DNA of 64,000 nucleotides from Pseudomonas sp. B28(2017) (GCF_002113025.1 NZ_NEJH01000009.1:152951-216950), one strand, 5' to 3'. Positions 25,283 through 34,611 are shown, counted from the stretch's first letter. Program-made: numbers and translations. Notes: a model not told the origin generated them from the sequence alone.

Positions 25283-26476
25283 ATGTCTGCACGATTCGAA
25301 TGGCGCACTTCTCTGTGCACCGACGACTTTCCGGCAGCGGCTTACGAAGCGTTGCGCCTGCGCATAACGGACCACACGCCGTTCAACACCCTGGCCTGGC
25401 TATACGCATCGGAACTGGCACTCAAGCCCGGCGCGCAGTTGCACGTGCTGCTCGGCTGGCAGGATGACGAACTGGCGCTGTGCCTGCCGCTGGTGGCGTC
25501 CGTGGAGCGCTTTGCGCGTTTGCCGTTTCGGGTCCTGCATCATTTGGGCTATCCCCTCGCCGACCGTCTCGCACTGCTGACGAGGCTGGACGATGACAAT
25601 TTACGCAAGGCGCTGACGCAGATCCGTCAACGCCTGCCCCATGCTGTGCTGCAACTCAACGAACTGACCGGTTCCACGGCACAGGCCCTGGCACCGTGGC
25701 AGGCGCTGAGTTCGACTGCCGAACAACGCCTCAGCTGTCGAGTGCCGGTGCACCTGATCAGCGAGTCCGACCATCAGGAAGTCTCCGGCGACCCGCGCTA
25801 CAAACTGCGTCGCGCACGCAAACGCATAGCCGCGTGTGGTGCCCAGGTACGGCGGATTACTCCCGACGCCCTGACCATGGGGCCACTGTTGCAGGAAATC
25901 AGTGAAGTCGAAGCGGTGAGCTGGAAAGGCGATGAAGGCGTCGGGATCTTTTCCGATGCGCGCCATCGCCAGTGGATGAACCGCGCCTTCACCGCCCTGG
26001 CGGCCCGAGGCCTGGTGCGCGTGGTGGTGCTGGAGCTGGAGGGGCGCTGCATCAGCTATCGCCTTGGCTTGCTGGAACAGGGTCGACTGTACGACTACAA
26101 TTTGGCGTTCCTGCCGCAATATGCCGACCTGGGCAGCGGTCGGGTGCTGCTCGAAGAGTGGATTCGCTGGGGCCTGGAAGACAACTGGTGCTGGATCGAT
26201 GCGTCCCGGGTCAGCCTGGAAAACTCCAGCCATCAACTGCACGAACGCATGACCGGGCAACTGGAACACTGGCGCTGGAGTTTTTACTCCTGGCGTCCAG
26301 GCGGTCTGGTGCTGGGGCTGGCCTTGCGGGTCTGGCAACGCTTCAAACCCCGATTGCAGCAATGGCGCGCCCGACGCGCGGCGGCCACAGTCGCGACACC
26401 CGCGGTCAAGACGCCTGCGCCAGCGGAAAAATTCAAGGAGGGTGAGCATGCCTCGGCAAGTGATAATCAACGCTGA
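25283..26476 (+). CDS. CelD/BcsL-type acetyltransferase (GNAT superfamily)
   Basis: 397 residues from ATG 25283. Features of the CelD/BcsL acetyltransferase_6 type are PFNTLAWLYASE at the start, SGDPRYKLRRARKRIAACGA before the core, and the acyltransferase core VVVLELEGRCISYRLGLLEQGRLYDYNLAFLPQYADLGSGRVLLEEWI. Members of this group occur in cellulose and exopolysaccharide clusters. The last ~50 residues are Ala/Pro/Lys rich and low-complexity, and overlap the next gene by 29 bases. Confidence 0.85.
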   Translation: MSARFEWRTSLCTDDFPAAAYEALRLRITDHTPFNTLAWLYASELALKPGAQLHVLLGWQDDELALCLPLVASVERFARLPFRVLHHLGYPLADRLALLTRLDDDNLRKALTQIRQRLPHAVLQLNELTGSTAQALAPWQALSSTAEQRLSCRVPVHLISESDHQEVSGDPRYKLRRARKRIAACGAQVRRITPDALTMGPLLQEISEVEAVSWKGDEGVGIFSDARHRQWMNRAFTALAARGLVRVVVLELEGRCISYRLGLLEQGRLYDYNLAFLPQYADLGSGRVLLEEWIRWGLEDNWCWIDASRVSLENSSHQLHERMTGQLEHWRWSFYSWRPGGLVLGLALRVWQRFKPRLQQWRARRAAATVATPAVKTPAPAEKFKEGEHASASDNQR

Positions 26477-27242
26477 CGATTTCGGTCTCAGTGCCTGCGA
26501 AAACGCGGTGATCCTTGGCGCGTTCCAGGCCGGGCTCATCAGCTCCGCCACCGCCATGGCCAACATGCCGGCGTTCGAAGCGGCCTGCGCCCTGGCCCGG
26601 CATCCGTTACTCGAAGGCCGCATCGGCCTGCACTTCAACCTGACCTACGGTCGTCCGTTGAGCCAGAGCATTGTGCAGCGCCCGACGTTTTGCGACGGTG
26701 CCGGCGTGTTCGACCTCAACCTGCCCCGCACCCGCCTCTGGCTCGGGCGCCGGGATCGCCACGCCGTACTGGAAGAACTCGAAGCCCAATGGCAGCGCTG
26801 CCTGGACAACGGCGTGCGCCCCAGTCACCTGGACTCCCATCAACACGTGCACAACATCTGGCCGATCGGCGAGATTGTCGCGCGCTTCGCTGCCCGCCAG
26901 GGGGTGCCGGTGCGTCTGGCGCGCAACCTGGGACAAAACCTCAGCCTGCCCAAACGTGTATTCAAGGACTTGCTCAATCGGCGCCTGAGCAACCTGGCCG
27001 GCGCCACCGCCGACTACGTGTGCACCCCGGTGGATCTGCGCAACGCCGAGCCGCCACCCGACGGACTGCTGGAAATCGTCGCCCACCCGAACCAGCTCGG
27101 CGCCGACTTCGGCGATGCCTACCTGGAACCGGGAGAGTCCCTGAGCGCGTTGCTGGAACAGCGTTTGCCGGGTGTACCGAGGGTGGCCTATACCGCTGCG
27201 GGCGACGCCACACCTCGCCGTGCGCAGGCCGTTCTGGATTAA
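26448..27242 (+). CDS. ChbG/HpnK (YdjC) family carbohydrate deacetylase
   Basis: 264 residues from ATG 26448, placed by AAGGAGG at 26435-26441. The family signature INADDFGLS is at the N-terminus with the metal Asp pair, followed by GLHFNLT and HLDSHQHVHN carrying metal/catalytic His. Enzymes of this family deacetylate N-acetylated saccharides such as chito-oligosaccharides. With the NodB-type enzyme at 20293 the operon encodes two different deacetylases, so the polymer probably contains partly deacetylated amino sugar. Confidence 0.92.
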   Translation: MPRQVIINADDFGLSACENAVILGAFQAGLISSATAMANMPAFEAACALARHPLLEGRIGLHFNLTYGRPLSQSIVQRPTFCDGAGVFDLNLPRTRLWLGRRDRHAVLEELEAQWQRCLDNGVRPSHLDSHQHVHNIWPIGEIVARFAARQGVPVRLARNLGQNLSLPKRVFKDLLNRRLSNLAGATADYVCTPVDLRNAEPPPDGLLEIVAHPNQLGADFGDAYLEPGESLSALLEQRLPGVPRVAYTAAGDATPRRAQAVLD

Positions 27243-27249
27243 TCCACCC

Positions 27250-27302
27250 CACATTGAATCTTTGCCGTACACAAGATCTGTGTACGACAAAGATTCAATG
27301 TG
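27250..27302. terminator. Long inverted repeat between convergent genes
   Basis: Two 24-bp arms (CACATTGAATCTTTG... and its complement) match at 23 of 24 positions around a 5-nt loop AGATC. It begins 8 bases after the ChbG stop and lies before the end of the opposite TetR gene. No T run follows, and the flanking GAGCGGGCTTGTTCGAGAAG is REP-like, so this may be a REP-derived mini element serving as a two-way terminator. Confidence 0.65.
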
Positions 27303-27348
27303 AGAGCGGGCTTGTTCGAGAAGAGGCCGGCAACCGCACCACAGATTT

Positions 27349-27969
27349 TCAAGGCTCCAAACCGATCCCCCGCAAAATCACACTGGTCACCGTCTGCACC
27401 GCTTTTTCAAATTGCATGTCCGACAGCGGCTGATGGTCGTTGAGGATATTCACCTGGTGATCGAAGTCGGCGTAGTGCTGGGTCGAGGCCCAGATCATGT
27501 ACAGCAGGCTCGATGGCTCTACTGGCAGAATGCGTTTGTCGTCCACCCACTGGCGGATTTTCGCTTCCTTCATCTTGGCCCAGTCGTACAGGCTCGCGTC
27601 CAGCGCTGCGCCAAGGGTTGGCGCGCCATGGATGATTTCGTTGGCCCAGACTTTCGAACCATAAGGCCGGCTGCGGGAATGGTTCATCTTGGCGCGGATG
27701 TAGCTGCTGAGCACCACACGCGGGTCATCGAACATCTCGAAGCACAGGGCGTCCTGCTTCCAGACTTCCAGCAAATCGAACAGCACCGCGCTGTACAGTT
27801 CGGTCTTGGTGCTGAAGTAGTAATGCAGGTTGGAACGCGGCAGTTGCACTTCGGCGGCGATGTCGGCCATGGCGGTGCTGCCGAAGCCCTTTTCAGCGAA
27901 GACTTTTTCCGCCCCCAGCAGAATCTTTTCGACGTTACTGCGACGAATCTCGATCTTGTGATTGCCCAT
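27349..27969 (-). CDS. TetR-family regulator, RutR-like
   Basis: 206 residues from ATG 27969 (a TTG six codons upstream is less likely; GGGGA precedes the ATG). N-terminal TetR HTH: ILLGAEKVFAEKGFGSTAMADIAAEVQLPRSNLHYYFSTKTEL. The C-terminal domain, with WANEIIHGAPTLG and LLYMIWASTQHYADFDHQV, matches the RutR/YcdC effector domain. It is convergent with the exopolysaccharide operon and divergent from copC, 135 bp apart. RutR itself senses uracil; the effector here is unknown. Confidence 0.92.
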   Translation of the reverse strand: MGNHKIEIRRSNVEKILLGAEKVFAEKGFGSTAMADIAAEVQLPRSNLHYYFSTKTELYSAVLFDLLEVWKQDALCFEMFDDPRVVLSSYIRAKMNHSRSRPYGSKVWANEIIHGAPTLGAALDASLYDWAKMKEAKIRQWVDDKRILPVEPSSLLYMIWASTQHYADFDHQVNILNDHQPLSDMQFEKAVQTVTSVILRGIGLEP

Positions 27970-28104
27970 GCGGGTCCCCGACAACAACGTTGAACAAGAC
28001 TAGCATCCGCTCTGGACCGCGGCGACAGGGGAAAACGAAACTTCGTACAGCCGCTGTCGTAGCGCTAAACTCTGCGCACCTGGAAACTGCCTGAGGAACT
28101 CACG

Positions 28105-28470
28105 ATGCTGCTCAAGAAAACCCTGACCGTCGCTGCCCTGCTTGGCTCGCTGCTCGCCGCTTCTTCGGTGTTTGCCCATGCTCACCTGAAAAGCCAGACA
28201 CCGGCCGCCGACAGCACCGTGACCGCGCCAACGGAATTGCGCCTGGAGTTCTCCGAGGGTGTCGAGGCCAGTTTCACCAAGGTCACGCTGACCAGGGATG
28301 GCGCACCGGTGGCGGTCAAGGCGCTGACCACCGAAGGCAGCGACAAGAAGACCCTGATCGTCACCCCGGCCGCGCCGCTAACCGCCGGTGCCTACAAAGT
28401 CGAATGGCACGCCGTGTCGGTCGACACTCACAAAAGCGAAGGTGCCTACGCCTTCAAGGTTGGCCAGTAA
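28105..28470 (+). CDS. copC: Copper resistance protein CopC
   Basis: 121 residues. A signal peptide ends at FAHA, leaving a His near the mature N-terminus, as needed for the Cu(II) site of CopC. The beta-barrel regions SQTPAADSTVTAPTELRLEFSEGVE, AGAYKVEWHAVSVDTHKSEGAYAFKV are typical. Periplasmic copper binder that hands copper to CopD, encoded 3 bases downstream. No CopA/CopB or CopRS is nearby, so this is the minimal copCD unit. Confidence 0.93.
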   Translation: MLLKKTLTVAALLGSLLAASSVFAHAHLKSQTPAADSTVTAPTELRLEFSEGVEASFTKVTLTRDGAPVAVKALTTEGSDKKTLIVTPAAPLTAGAYKVEWHAVSVDTHKSEGAYAFKVGQ

Positions 28471-28473
28471 TTC

Positions 28474-29331
28474 ATGGCGAGCGCGCTGGTGCTGTGCCGC
28501 TTCCTGCATTTCATTGTGGTGTTGATGCTGTTCGGAGCCTGGGTGTTCAGGCCGTTGCTGGCCAATGGCGAAAGCGCACTGGATCAGCGGCTGGCACGCA
28601 CCTCCCATTGGCTGGCCGCGGTGGCGCTGGGCAGCGGGATCTGCTGGCTGTTGCTGGTTACCGCAAGCATGGCCGGAGCCTGGGATGCGGCCTTCGATCC
28701 GCCGACCCTGAACCTGGTGCTGGGCAATACCTTTTTCGGTCAGGTCTGGCGCTGGCATCTGCTGATTAACATGGCGTTGCTGGTGGTGTTGCTGACACCG
28801 CTACGCGCCAGCCATGCGTCGCGCCTGATCCTCAGCGGTCTGCTGGTGGCCACGCTGGCCCCGGTCGGTCACGGCGCCATGCTCGATGGCACCGCCGGGC
28901 AATTGCTGATCCTCAATCAACTCATTCACTTGATGTGCGTGGGTGCCTGGCTCGGCGGCTTGATGTTGCTGGTGATGATTCTGCGACAGCCTGCCGGGCA
29001 TTCGATCCGCGTGATGTTGCAGCGCTTCAGCGGCGTCGGCTACGGGTTGGTTGCCGGGCTGCTGATCACCGGGCTGATCAATGTGCGGGTGCTCACCGGG
29101 GCATTCTGGCCAACGCCGCTGTTCACCGGGTTCGCCTTGATCCTGTTGATCAAGGCGTTGTTGGTGGCCTCGATGTTGGGCCTGGCGGTGTTCAATCGCT
29201 TGCGGATCAATGTTTGCGAGCAGCGTCTGCAAACACTGCGCACCAGCGTGATGCTGGAGTGGATGCTGGGGCTTGGCGCAGTGGCGGCCGTTTCATTGCT
29301 GGGCACCCTGCCGCCGATGATTTCCAGTTGA
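28474..29331 (+). CDS. copD: Copper resistance protein CopD
   Basis: 285 residues with about eight hydrophobic helices and His residues in or near membrane segments (RFLHFIVV, WRWHLLINM, GHGAMLDG, QLIHLMCVGAWLGGLMLL), the features of CopD copper-import membrane proteins. It follows copC by three bases and is cotranscribed. It may support copper supply to periplasmic or membrane cuproproteins. Confidence 0.92.
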   Translation: MASALVLCRFLHFIVVLMLFGAWVFRPLLANGESALDQRLARTSHWLAAVALGSGICWLLLVTASMAGAWDAAFDPPTLNLVLGNTFFGQVWRWHLLINMALLVVLLTPLRASHASRLILSGLLVATLAPVGHGAMLDGTAGQLLILNQLIHLMCVGAWLGGLMLLVMILRQPAGHSIRVMLQRFSGVGYGLVAGLLITGLINVRVLTGAFWPTPLFTGFALILLIKALLVASMLGLAVFNRLRINVCEQRLQTLRTSVMLEWMLGLGAVAAVSLLGTLPPMISS

Positions 29332-29418
29332 CCACCCCCTCCCCCTCGCCACAGGAATGCGTTTACTGGAACAAGGTCAGTCCACCGAGCCGGGTTTCAC
29401 CCTGCAGTATCGGCCGCT

Positions 29419-31155
29419 TCAGGCAGATGTCCCCAACAGTTGACTCAACACCGCTCGCAATTTGCCGGGCCTCACCGGCTTGTTCAGCAACGGTGAGTTG
29501 AGCCGCTGTAACGCACGCCGACAATGATCGGTACGGTCGGCAGTGATGATCACCGCGGGTATGTTCTGATGGAAATGCTCGCGCAAATGTCGCACCACAT
29601 CACAGCCGACCACCGCGTGATCGAGATGATAGTCCGCGAGAATCAGCTCCGGCGCCTGCCCGCGTAACGTCGCCAGCGCAGACGCTTCATCGGTGGCGGT
29701 CAGAACGTCGCAGCCCCACTGTCCGAGCAACGCGCTCATGCTTTCGAGAATGCTCACTTCGTTGTCGATCACCAGCAGACGGCGGCCCGGCAGCGGGTTG
29801 CCGGTACCCGGTTGTGGCACCGCCTGGCTCACGGGTAACGGCACCTCGCGGGAAATCGGTACCTCGATGCTGAACATCGACCCACGCCCCGGCAACGAGT
29901 ACACGCCGACTTTATAGCCAAGGATCTTGGCGATGCGCTCGACAATCGCCAGCCCCAGGCCCACGCCCTTGCGGTCAGCGGCACGGCCGACGTCCAGCTG
30001 GTTGAACTCGAGGAAGATCGAATCGAGCCGGTCTGCGGCGATGCCACGCCCGGTGTCCCAGACCTCCAGGCGTAACATCTCGCCTCGACGCCTTGCCCCC
30101 AGCAGGATGCTGCCTTCATCGGTGTAGCGGCAGGCATTGCTGAGGAAATTGCGCAGGATCCGTGTCATCAGACGCAAGTCGGTGCTGATGGCGTAATCGG
30201 CCATGCGCACCCGCAGGTTCAAGCCGGCCGCCTGCGCGACGGACTGAAACTCCGAGACCAGCGGCCCGAGCAGTTCGTCGAGGCGGTATGGCGCGATGTC
30301 CGGCTTGACCGCGGCCTGGTCGAGCCGGGAAATGTCGAGCAGATCCGTCAGCAGGTCTTCGGCCCCTTCCAAGGCCTGGTGTGTGCGTTCCACCAGCACC
30401 TGTTCGGTTTCCGGCAACTTGCGTTCGCGCAAGGTCGAAATCAGCAACCGTGCAGCATTCAGCGGTTGCAGCAGGTCGTGGCTGGCGGCGGCGAGGTATT
30501 TGTCCTTGCTGTGATTGGCGGCCTCGGCGGCATCGCGAGCGTCGCGCAAGGCCTCGGCGATCTGTTTACGCTGGATGATCTGTTGCTGAAGGTTACGGTT
30601 GGCTTCGAGCAGTTCATTGGTGCGCGCGACGACGCGCAGCTCCAGTTCGTCATTGAGTTGCTGCAGGCGTCGCTGGGCCTGTTTGCGCTCGGTGATATCG
30701 GAAACGAACCCCTCCACCAGCCCTTCCTGGCCGGGCTTGAGCAGCAGGTTCATCAACACATCGAGGTGACTGCCGTCCTTGCGGCGCAAGCGGGTTTCAT
30801 AGCCGTGAAGGCTGCGCTGGTGCCTGAGGATCTCGCCGATGTTTTCCAGCTCCTGCGCGCCGTCGACAAACAGGGTGCTCGCCAGGTCGGTCAGGGAGAA
30901 CTGCACCTCCTGCGGGTCCTGGTAGCCAAGCATGCGTGCCAGCGCCGGGTTGGCGGCGCGCATGCCATCGTGCAGGCTGGCCTGGAAGATCCCGTGCACC
31001 GCGTTTTCGAACAGCCACTTGTAGCGGTTACGCTCGGCTTCCAGATCATCCAGGCGCGCTGCCAGTTCCGGGTAATGACTCTTGCGGGCCGAATGGCTGC
31101 CCAGCCCCAGCAGCCCGGCCAGGGCCCGTTGTTGCTCGTCAGAGGGCTTCGCCAT
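29419..31155 (-). CDS. ercS: ErcS-like soluble hybrid sensor histidine kinase
   Basis: 578 residues from ATG 31155, overlapping the ercA stop by 17 bases. No membrane segment. Order: N-terminal helix; PAS domain (about 45-160, YKWLFENAVHGIFQASLHDG ... GFVSDITERK); coiled coil; HisKA with H in AASHDLLQPLNAARLL; HATPase (NFLSNACRYT, WDTGRGIA, GVGLGLAIVERI); C-terminal receiver with LILADYHLD. The gene order pqqE-ercA-kinase is that of P. aeruginosa, where the kinase ErcS helps control ethanol oxidation. Its H box is almost the same as that of the kinase at 48321. Confidence 0.88.
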   Translation of the reverse strand: MAKPSDEQQRALAGLLGLGSHSARKSHYPELAARLDDLEAERNRYKWLFENAVHGIFQASLHDGMRAANPALARMLGYQDPQEVQFSLTDLASTLFVDGAQELENIGEILRHQRSLHGYETRLRRKDGSHLDVLMNLLLKPGQEGLVEGFVSDITERKQAQRRLQQLNDELELRVVARTNELLEANRNLQQQIIQRKQIAEALRDARDAAEAANHSKDKYLAAASHDLLQPLNAARLLISTLRERKLPETEQVLVERTHQALEGAEDLLTDLLDISRLDQAAVKPDIAPYRLDELLGPLVSEFQSVAQAAGLNLRVRMADYAISTDLRLMTRILRNFLSNACRYTDEGSILLGARRRGEMLRLEVWDTGRGIAADRLDSIFLEFNQLDVGRAADRKGVGLGLAIVERIAKILGYKVGVYSLPGRGSMFSIEVPISREVPLPVSQAVPQPGTGNPLPGRRLLVIDNEVSILESMSALLGQWGCDVLTATDEASALATLRGQAPELILADYHLDHAVVGCDVVRHLREHFHQNIPAVIITADRTDHCRRALQRLNSPLLNKPVRPGKLRAVLSQLLGTSA

Positions 31156-32302
31156 AGACGACCTCGACATCACGCTGGCTGGATTCGCGCGGGTTGGTCA
31201 GGATGCACGGATCGTCCATGGCATGTTGCGACAGGAACGGAATGTCCGAGGTCCTGACACCATGCAAACCGAGGGTTTCGTGAAAGCCGATGGCGTGCTT
31301 GAGGGCGATCAGGTGTTCGACCAGACGCCCGCAGATCTGCCGGTGATTCAGGCCTCGGCAGTCGATGCCGAAGGTCTCGGCGATCACCTTGAAGCGCTCC
31401 GGCGCCGAGTTGTAATTGAAGGCCACCACGTGCTCGACAAGCACCGCGTTGCACAGGCCGTGAGGCAGGTCGAGAAAGCCGCCGAGGCTGTGGGACATGG
31501 CATGCACGGCGCCCAGGATTGCGTTGGAAAATGCCAGGCCGGCCTGCATGCTGCCGAGCATGATCTTCTCGCGCAGGGCGATGTCGGTCGGGTTGGCGAT
31601 CATTTGCACCAGGTTGCCATTGATCAGGCGCATCGCCTCCAACGCGTGAGGGTCGGTCAGCGGCCCGTGGCCGGTGGACACGAAAGCTTCAATGGCATGC
31701 ACCAACGCGTCGATGCCTGTACAGGCCGACAGGAACGGATCCATGCTCAGGGTGGTTTCCGGGTCGATCAGCGAAACGTCCGGCACCACCGCCTTGCTGA
31801 CGATGGAGAACTTCATGCGTTCCTGCTGGTTGGAAATGATCACGAATTGCGAGACGTCGGCCGAGGTGCCGGCAGTGGTCGGAATCAGGATCAGCGGCGG
31901 GCTGGGCACACGGATGGTGTCCACGCCCTCGAATTCGAGAATGCTGCGGCCATGGGCGACGACGATGCCGATGCCCTTGCCGCAGTCCATCGGGCTGCCG
32001 CCACCGACGGCGACGATCACGTCGCAGTGGTTTTCCCGGTACAGCTCGGCGCCGCGCATCACCTCTTCGACCCGCGGGTTGGGCGAAACATCGCTGTAAA
32101 GGCAGTATTCGATGCCCAGCGCCTGCAGGCTGGCTTCTACATCGGCGACCCAGCCGGCGGCAATCACGCCGGGATCGCTGACCACCAGGACCTTGCGCGC
32201 GCCAAAGGTCTTGGCATAGTTGCCGACATTGTGCCGGCTACCGGCACCGAAGATGATTTCAGGCGAAACGAATTTACGCAGCTGGTTGAGACTCTGGCTC
32301 AT
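31139..32302 (-). CDS. ercA: Iron-containing alcohol dehydrogenase ErcA
   Basis: 387 residues from ATG 32302; the upstream extension to 32368 has no family match. Group III metal alcohol dehydrogenase features: PEIIFGAGS at the start, GGGSPMDCGKG for NAD binding, LILIPTTAGTSADVS, and the metal-binding His set in AVHAMSHSLGGFLDLPHGLCNAVLVEHV. In P. aeruginosa ErcA is needed for regulation of the ethanol oxidation genes and is encoded next to pqqABCDE and ercS, the same arrangement as here. Half operator site GGGTAGC at 32379-32385 lies upstream. Confidence 0.93.
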   Translation of the reverse strand: MSQSLNQLRKFVSPEIIFGAGSRHNVGNYAKTFGARKVLVVSDPGVIAAGWVADVEASLQALGIEYCLYSDVSPNPRVEEVMRGAELYRENHCDVIVAVGGGSPMDCGKGIGIVVAHGRSILEFEGVDTIRVPSPPLILIPTTAGTSADVSQFVIISNQQERMKFSIVSKAVVPDVSLIDPETTLSMDPFLSACTGIDALVHAIEAFVSTGHGPLTDPHALEAMRLINGNLVQMIANPTDIALREKIMLGSMQAGLAFSNAILGAVHAMSHSLGGFLDLPHGLCNAVLVEHVVAFNYNSAPERFKVIAETFGIDCRGLNHRQICGRLVEHLIALKHAIGFHETLGLHGVRTSDIPFLSQHAMDDPCILTNPRESSQRDVEVVYGEAL

Positions 32303-32432
32303 CGGAAAGCCTGTTTTTATTGTTTTGGAAGGTAAAAGCCACACTAAACCATCCAGCTGCGAATGCAATCAGACCAATGGGTAGCACTGCCTGGGGTGTA
32401 CTCACATTCTGCGTCGGTCGTACCTTTTCGAT

Positions 32433-33575
32433 TCACCCGCGGTAGATCAACTGCGAAGCCTTCTCGTTGCGCAGCGTCAGGTGTTCCATCCCCAGCCCCG
32501 GCAGCTCAGCCTCCTCCCGGGCCTTGAGAATGACGCCATGGTGCGGCGACTTGCTGCACACCGGGTCGGCATTGCCGGCATCGCCGGTCAGCATGAACGC
32601 CTGGCAGCGGCAGCCCCCCAGGTCCTTGTGCTTTTCGTCACAGGAGCGGCACGGCTCCTTCATCCAGTCATCGCCGCGAAAACGGTTGAAGCCGAACGAG
32701 TCGTTCCAGATGTGCTCGATGCTGTGTTCCCGCACGTTGGGAAACTGTACCGGCAATTGCCGGGCGCTGTGACAAGGTAACGCCGTGCCATCGGGGGTGA
32801 TGTCGAGAAACAGATTGGCCCAGCCGTTCATGCAGGTCTTGGGACGCTCTTCGTAGTAGTCCGGGGTGACGAAGATCAGCTTGCAGGGATGGCCCTGTGC
32901 CTCAAGTCGCTGGCGATATTCGTTGGTGATGCGCTCGGCCCGTTGCAGTTGTTCGCGGGTCGGCAGCAAGCCGACGCGATTGAGTTCGGCCCAGCCATAG
33001 AACTGGCACGTAGCCAGTTCGACAAAGTCCGCTTCCAGTTCCAGGCACAGCTCGATGATCTGCGCGATCCGGTCGATGTTGTGCCGATGGGTGACGAAGT
33101 TCAGCACCATCGGATAGCCTTGGGCTTTCACCGCCCTGGCCATCGCGAGTTTCTGGGCGAAGGCCTTGCGCGAACCGGCCAGCATGTTGTTCACCGCTTC
33201 GTCGGCGGCCTGGAAACTGATCTGGATATGGTCCAGCCCGGCCACCTTGAAGTCGCGCACCTTCTGCTCGGTCAGGCCGATGCCGGAGGTGATCAGGTTG
33301 GTGTAGTAGCCCATGTCCCGGGCAGCCTTGATCAGTTCGGCGAGGTCCTGGCGAACCAATGGTTCGCCGCCGGAAAAACCCAGTTGTGCCGCGCCCATTT
33401 CACGCGCCTGCCGGAACACCCGGATCCATTCGGCGGTACTCAGTTCTGCACCGTGCCGGGCAAAGTCCAGTGGGTTGGAGCAATAGGGACATTGCAGCGG
33501 GCAGCGGTAGGTCAGCTCGGCGAGCAGCCACAACGGCGGTCCGGGCTGCGTCTCACTCGATCCAGAATTGCGCAT
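32433..33575 (-). CDS. pqqE: PqqE, radical SAM protein that crosslinks PqqA
   Basis: 380 residues from ATG 33575, overlapping pqqD by 23 bases. The radical SAM cluster motif is C25-x3-C29-x2-C32. The C-terminal SPASM-type region carries the further Cys ligands (CMNG, LPCHSAR, EPCRSCDEKHKDLGGCRCQAF). It forms the carbon-carbon bond between the Glu and Tyr side chains of PqqA, the first chemical step in PQQ synthesis, with PqqD presenting the peptide. Confidence 0.97.
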   Translation of the reverse strand: MRNSGSSETQPGPPLWLLAELTYRCPLQCPYCSNPLDFARHGAELSTAEWIRVFRQAREMGAAQLGFSGGEPLVRQDLAELIKAARDMGYYTNLITSGIGLTEQKVRDFKVAGLDHIQISFQAADEAVNNMLAGSRKAFAQKLAMARAVKAQGYPMVLNFVTHRHNIDRIAQIIELCLELEADFVELATCQFYGWAELNRVGLLPTREQLQRAERITNEYRQRLEAQGHPCKLIFVTPDYYEERPKTCMNGWANLFLDITPDGTALPCHSARQLPVQFPNVREHSIEHIWNDSFGFNRFRGDDWMKEPCRSCDEKHKDLGGCRCQAFMLTGDAGNADPVCSKSPHHGVILKAREEAELPGLGMEHLTLRNEKASQLIYRG

Positions 33576-33825
33576 GGGCCACCTCCAGAAACGCCAGCAC
33601 GTCTTCGTCGATCCCCGGTACACCGGGGAAATTCGCGCTCAATCGATCAATGATCGCCGCCACGCTGCGCTGGCCGTCCACCAGGTCGAGAATCTGTCCG
33701 GCACTGCTGTTGAGCTTGATCATGCCTTCGGGGTACAGCAGCACATGGCAGCCCTGACGGGGTTCCCATTGCAGACGAAAACCGCGACGCAAGGCCGGTG
33801 ACTGCTGGCGATTGATCAGGCTCAC
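33553..33825 (-). CDS. pqqD: PqqD, peptide chaperone
   Basis: 90 residues, the usual size. Conserved parts are PALRRGFRLQWE, VLLYPEGMIKLNSSAGQIL and the C-terminal EDVLAFLEVA. It binds PqqA and delivers it to PqqE. It overlaps pqqC by four bases and pqqE by 23, so the three are translationally coupled. Confidence 0.96.
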   Translation of the reverse strand: MSLINRQQSPALRRGFRLQWEPRQGCHVLLYPEGMIKLNSSAGQILDLVDGQRSVAAIIDRLSANFPGVPGIDEDVLAFLEVAHAQFWIE

Positions 33826-34574
33826 AGGGCGATCCCCCGATGCCAGACGTTGTCGCCGGTGACCGTATGATACGGCGGGCGCGCAAGCTCAAAGGCCATG
33901 CTCATGGCATCGAGCATGCTCCACAGCACGTCGAGCTTGAATTGCAGAATCTCCAGCATGCGTCGTTGCCCCGCGGCCGTTACATAGTGCGCCAGGGTGA
34001 TGCGCAAGCCATGCTCGACATCGCGCCGCGCCTGGCTCAGGCGCGTGCGGAAATAGTCGTAGCCTGCGACGTCGATCCACGGGTAATGGGTGGGCCAGGC
34101 GTCGAGTCGCGATTGATGGATCTGCGGGGCAAAGAGTTCGGTCAGCGAACTGCTGGCCGCTTCCTGCCAGCAGGCGCGACGGGCGAAATTGACGTAGGCG
34201 TCCACCGCAAATCGCACCCCTGGCAACACCAGTTCCTGGGACAGAATCCGCTCGCGATCCAGTCCCACCGCTTCGCCCAGGCGCAGCCAGGCTTCGATAC
34301 CGCCCTCGGTACCCGGGACGCCGTCATGGTCGAGAATCCGTTGCAGCCATTCCCGGCGCACGTCACGGTCCGGGCAGTTGGCCAGGATCGCGGCGTCTTT
34401 CAGGGGAATGTTGACCTGGTAATAGAAACGATTGGCGACCCAGCCCTGGATCTGCTCGCGGCTGGCACGTCCGGTGTACATGGCTTGGTGGAACGGATGA
34501 TGGATATGGTAATAGGCGCCCTTGGCGCGCAGGGCAACTTCGAATTCGGCGGCGGACATCGGGATGTCGGTCAT
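33822..34574 (-). CDS. pqqC: PqqC, pyrroloquinoline-quinone synthase
   Basis: 250 residues from ATG 34574 (AGGAGA upstream), exactly the family length. Typical segments: YYHIHHPFHQAMYTGRASREQIQGWVANRFYYQ, HDGVPGTEGGIEAWLRLGEAVG and HYVTAAGQRRMLEILQFKLDVLW. It is the cofactorless oxidase that closes the ring and oxidises AHQQ to PQQ. A REPIN separates it from pqqB, which is unusual inside this operon. Confidence 0.97.
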   Translation of the reverse strand: MTDIPMSAAEFEVALRAKGAYYHIHHPFHQAMYTGRASREQIQGWVANRFYYQVNIPLKDAAILANCPDRDVRREWLQRILDHDGVPGTEGGIEAWLRLGEAVGLDRERILSQELVLPGVRFAVDAYVNFARRACWQEAASSSLTELFAPQIHQSRLDAWPTHYPWIDVAGYDYFRTRLSQARRDVEHGLRITLAHYVTAAGQRRMLEILQFKLDVLWSMLDAMSMAFELARPPYHTVTGDNVWHRGIAL

Positions 34575-34611
34575 TGTGGTTCTCCTGGAAACCCTCGGGT
34601 GTCTGGTGTGG

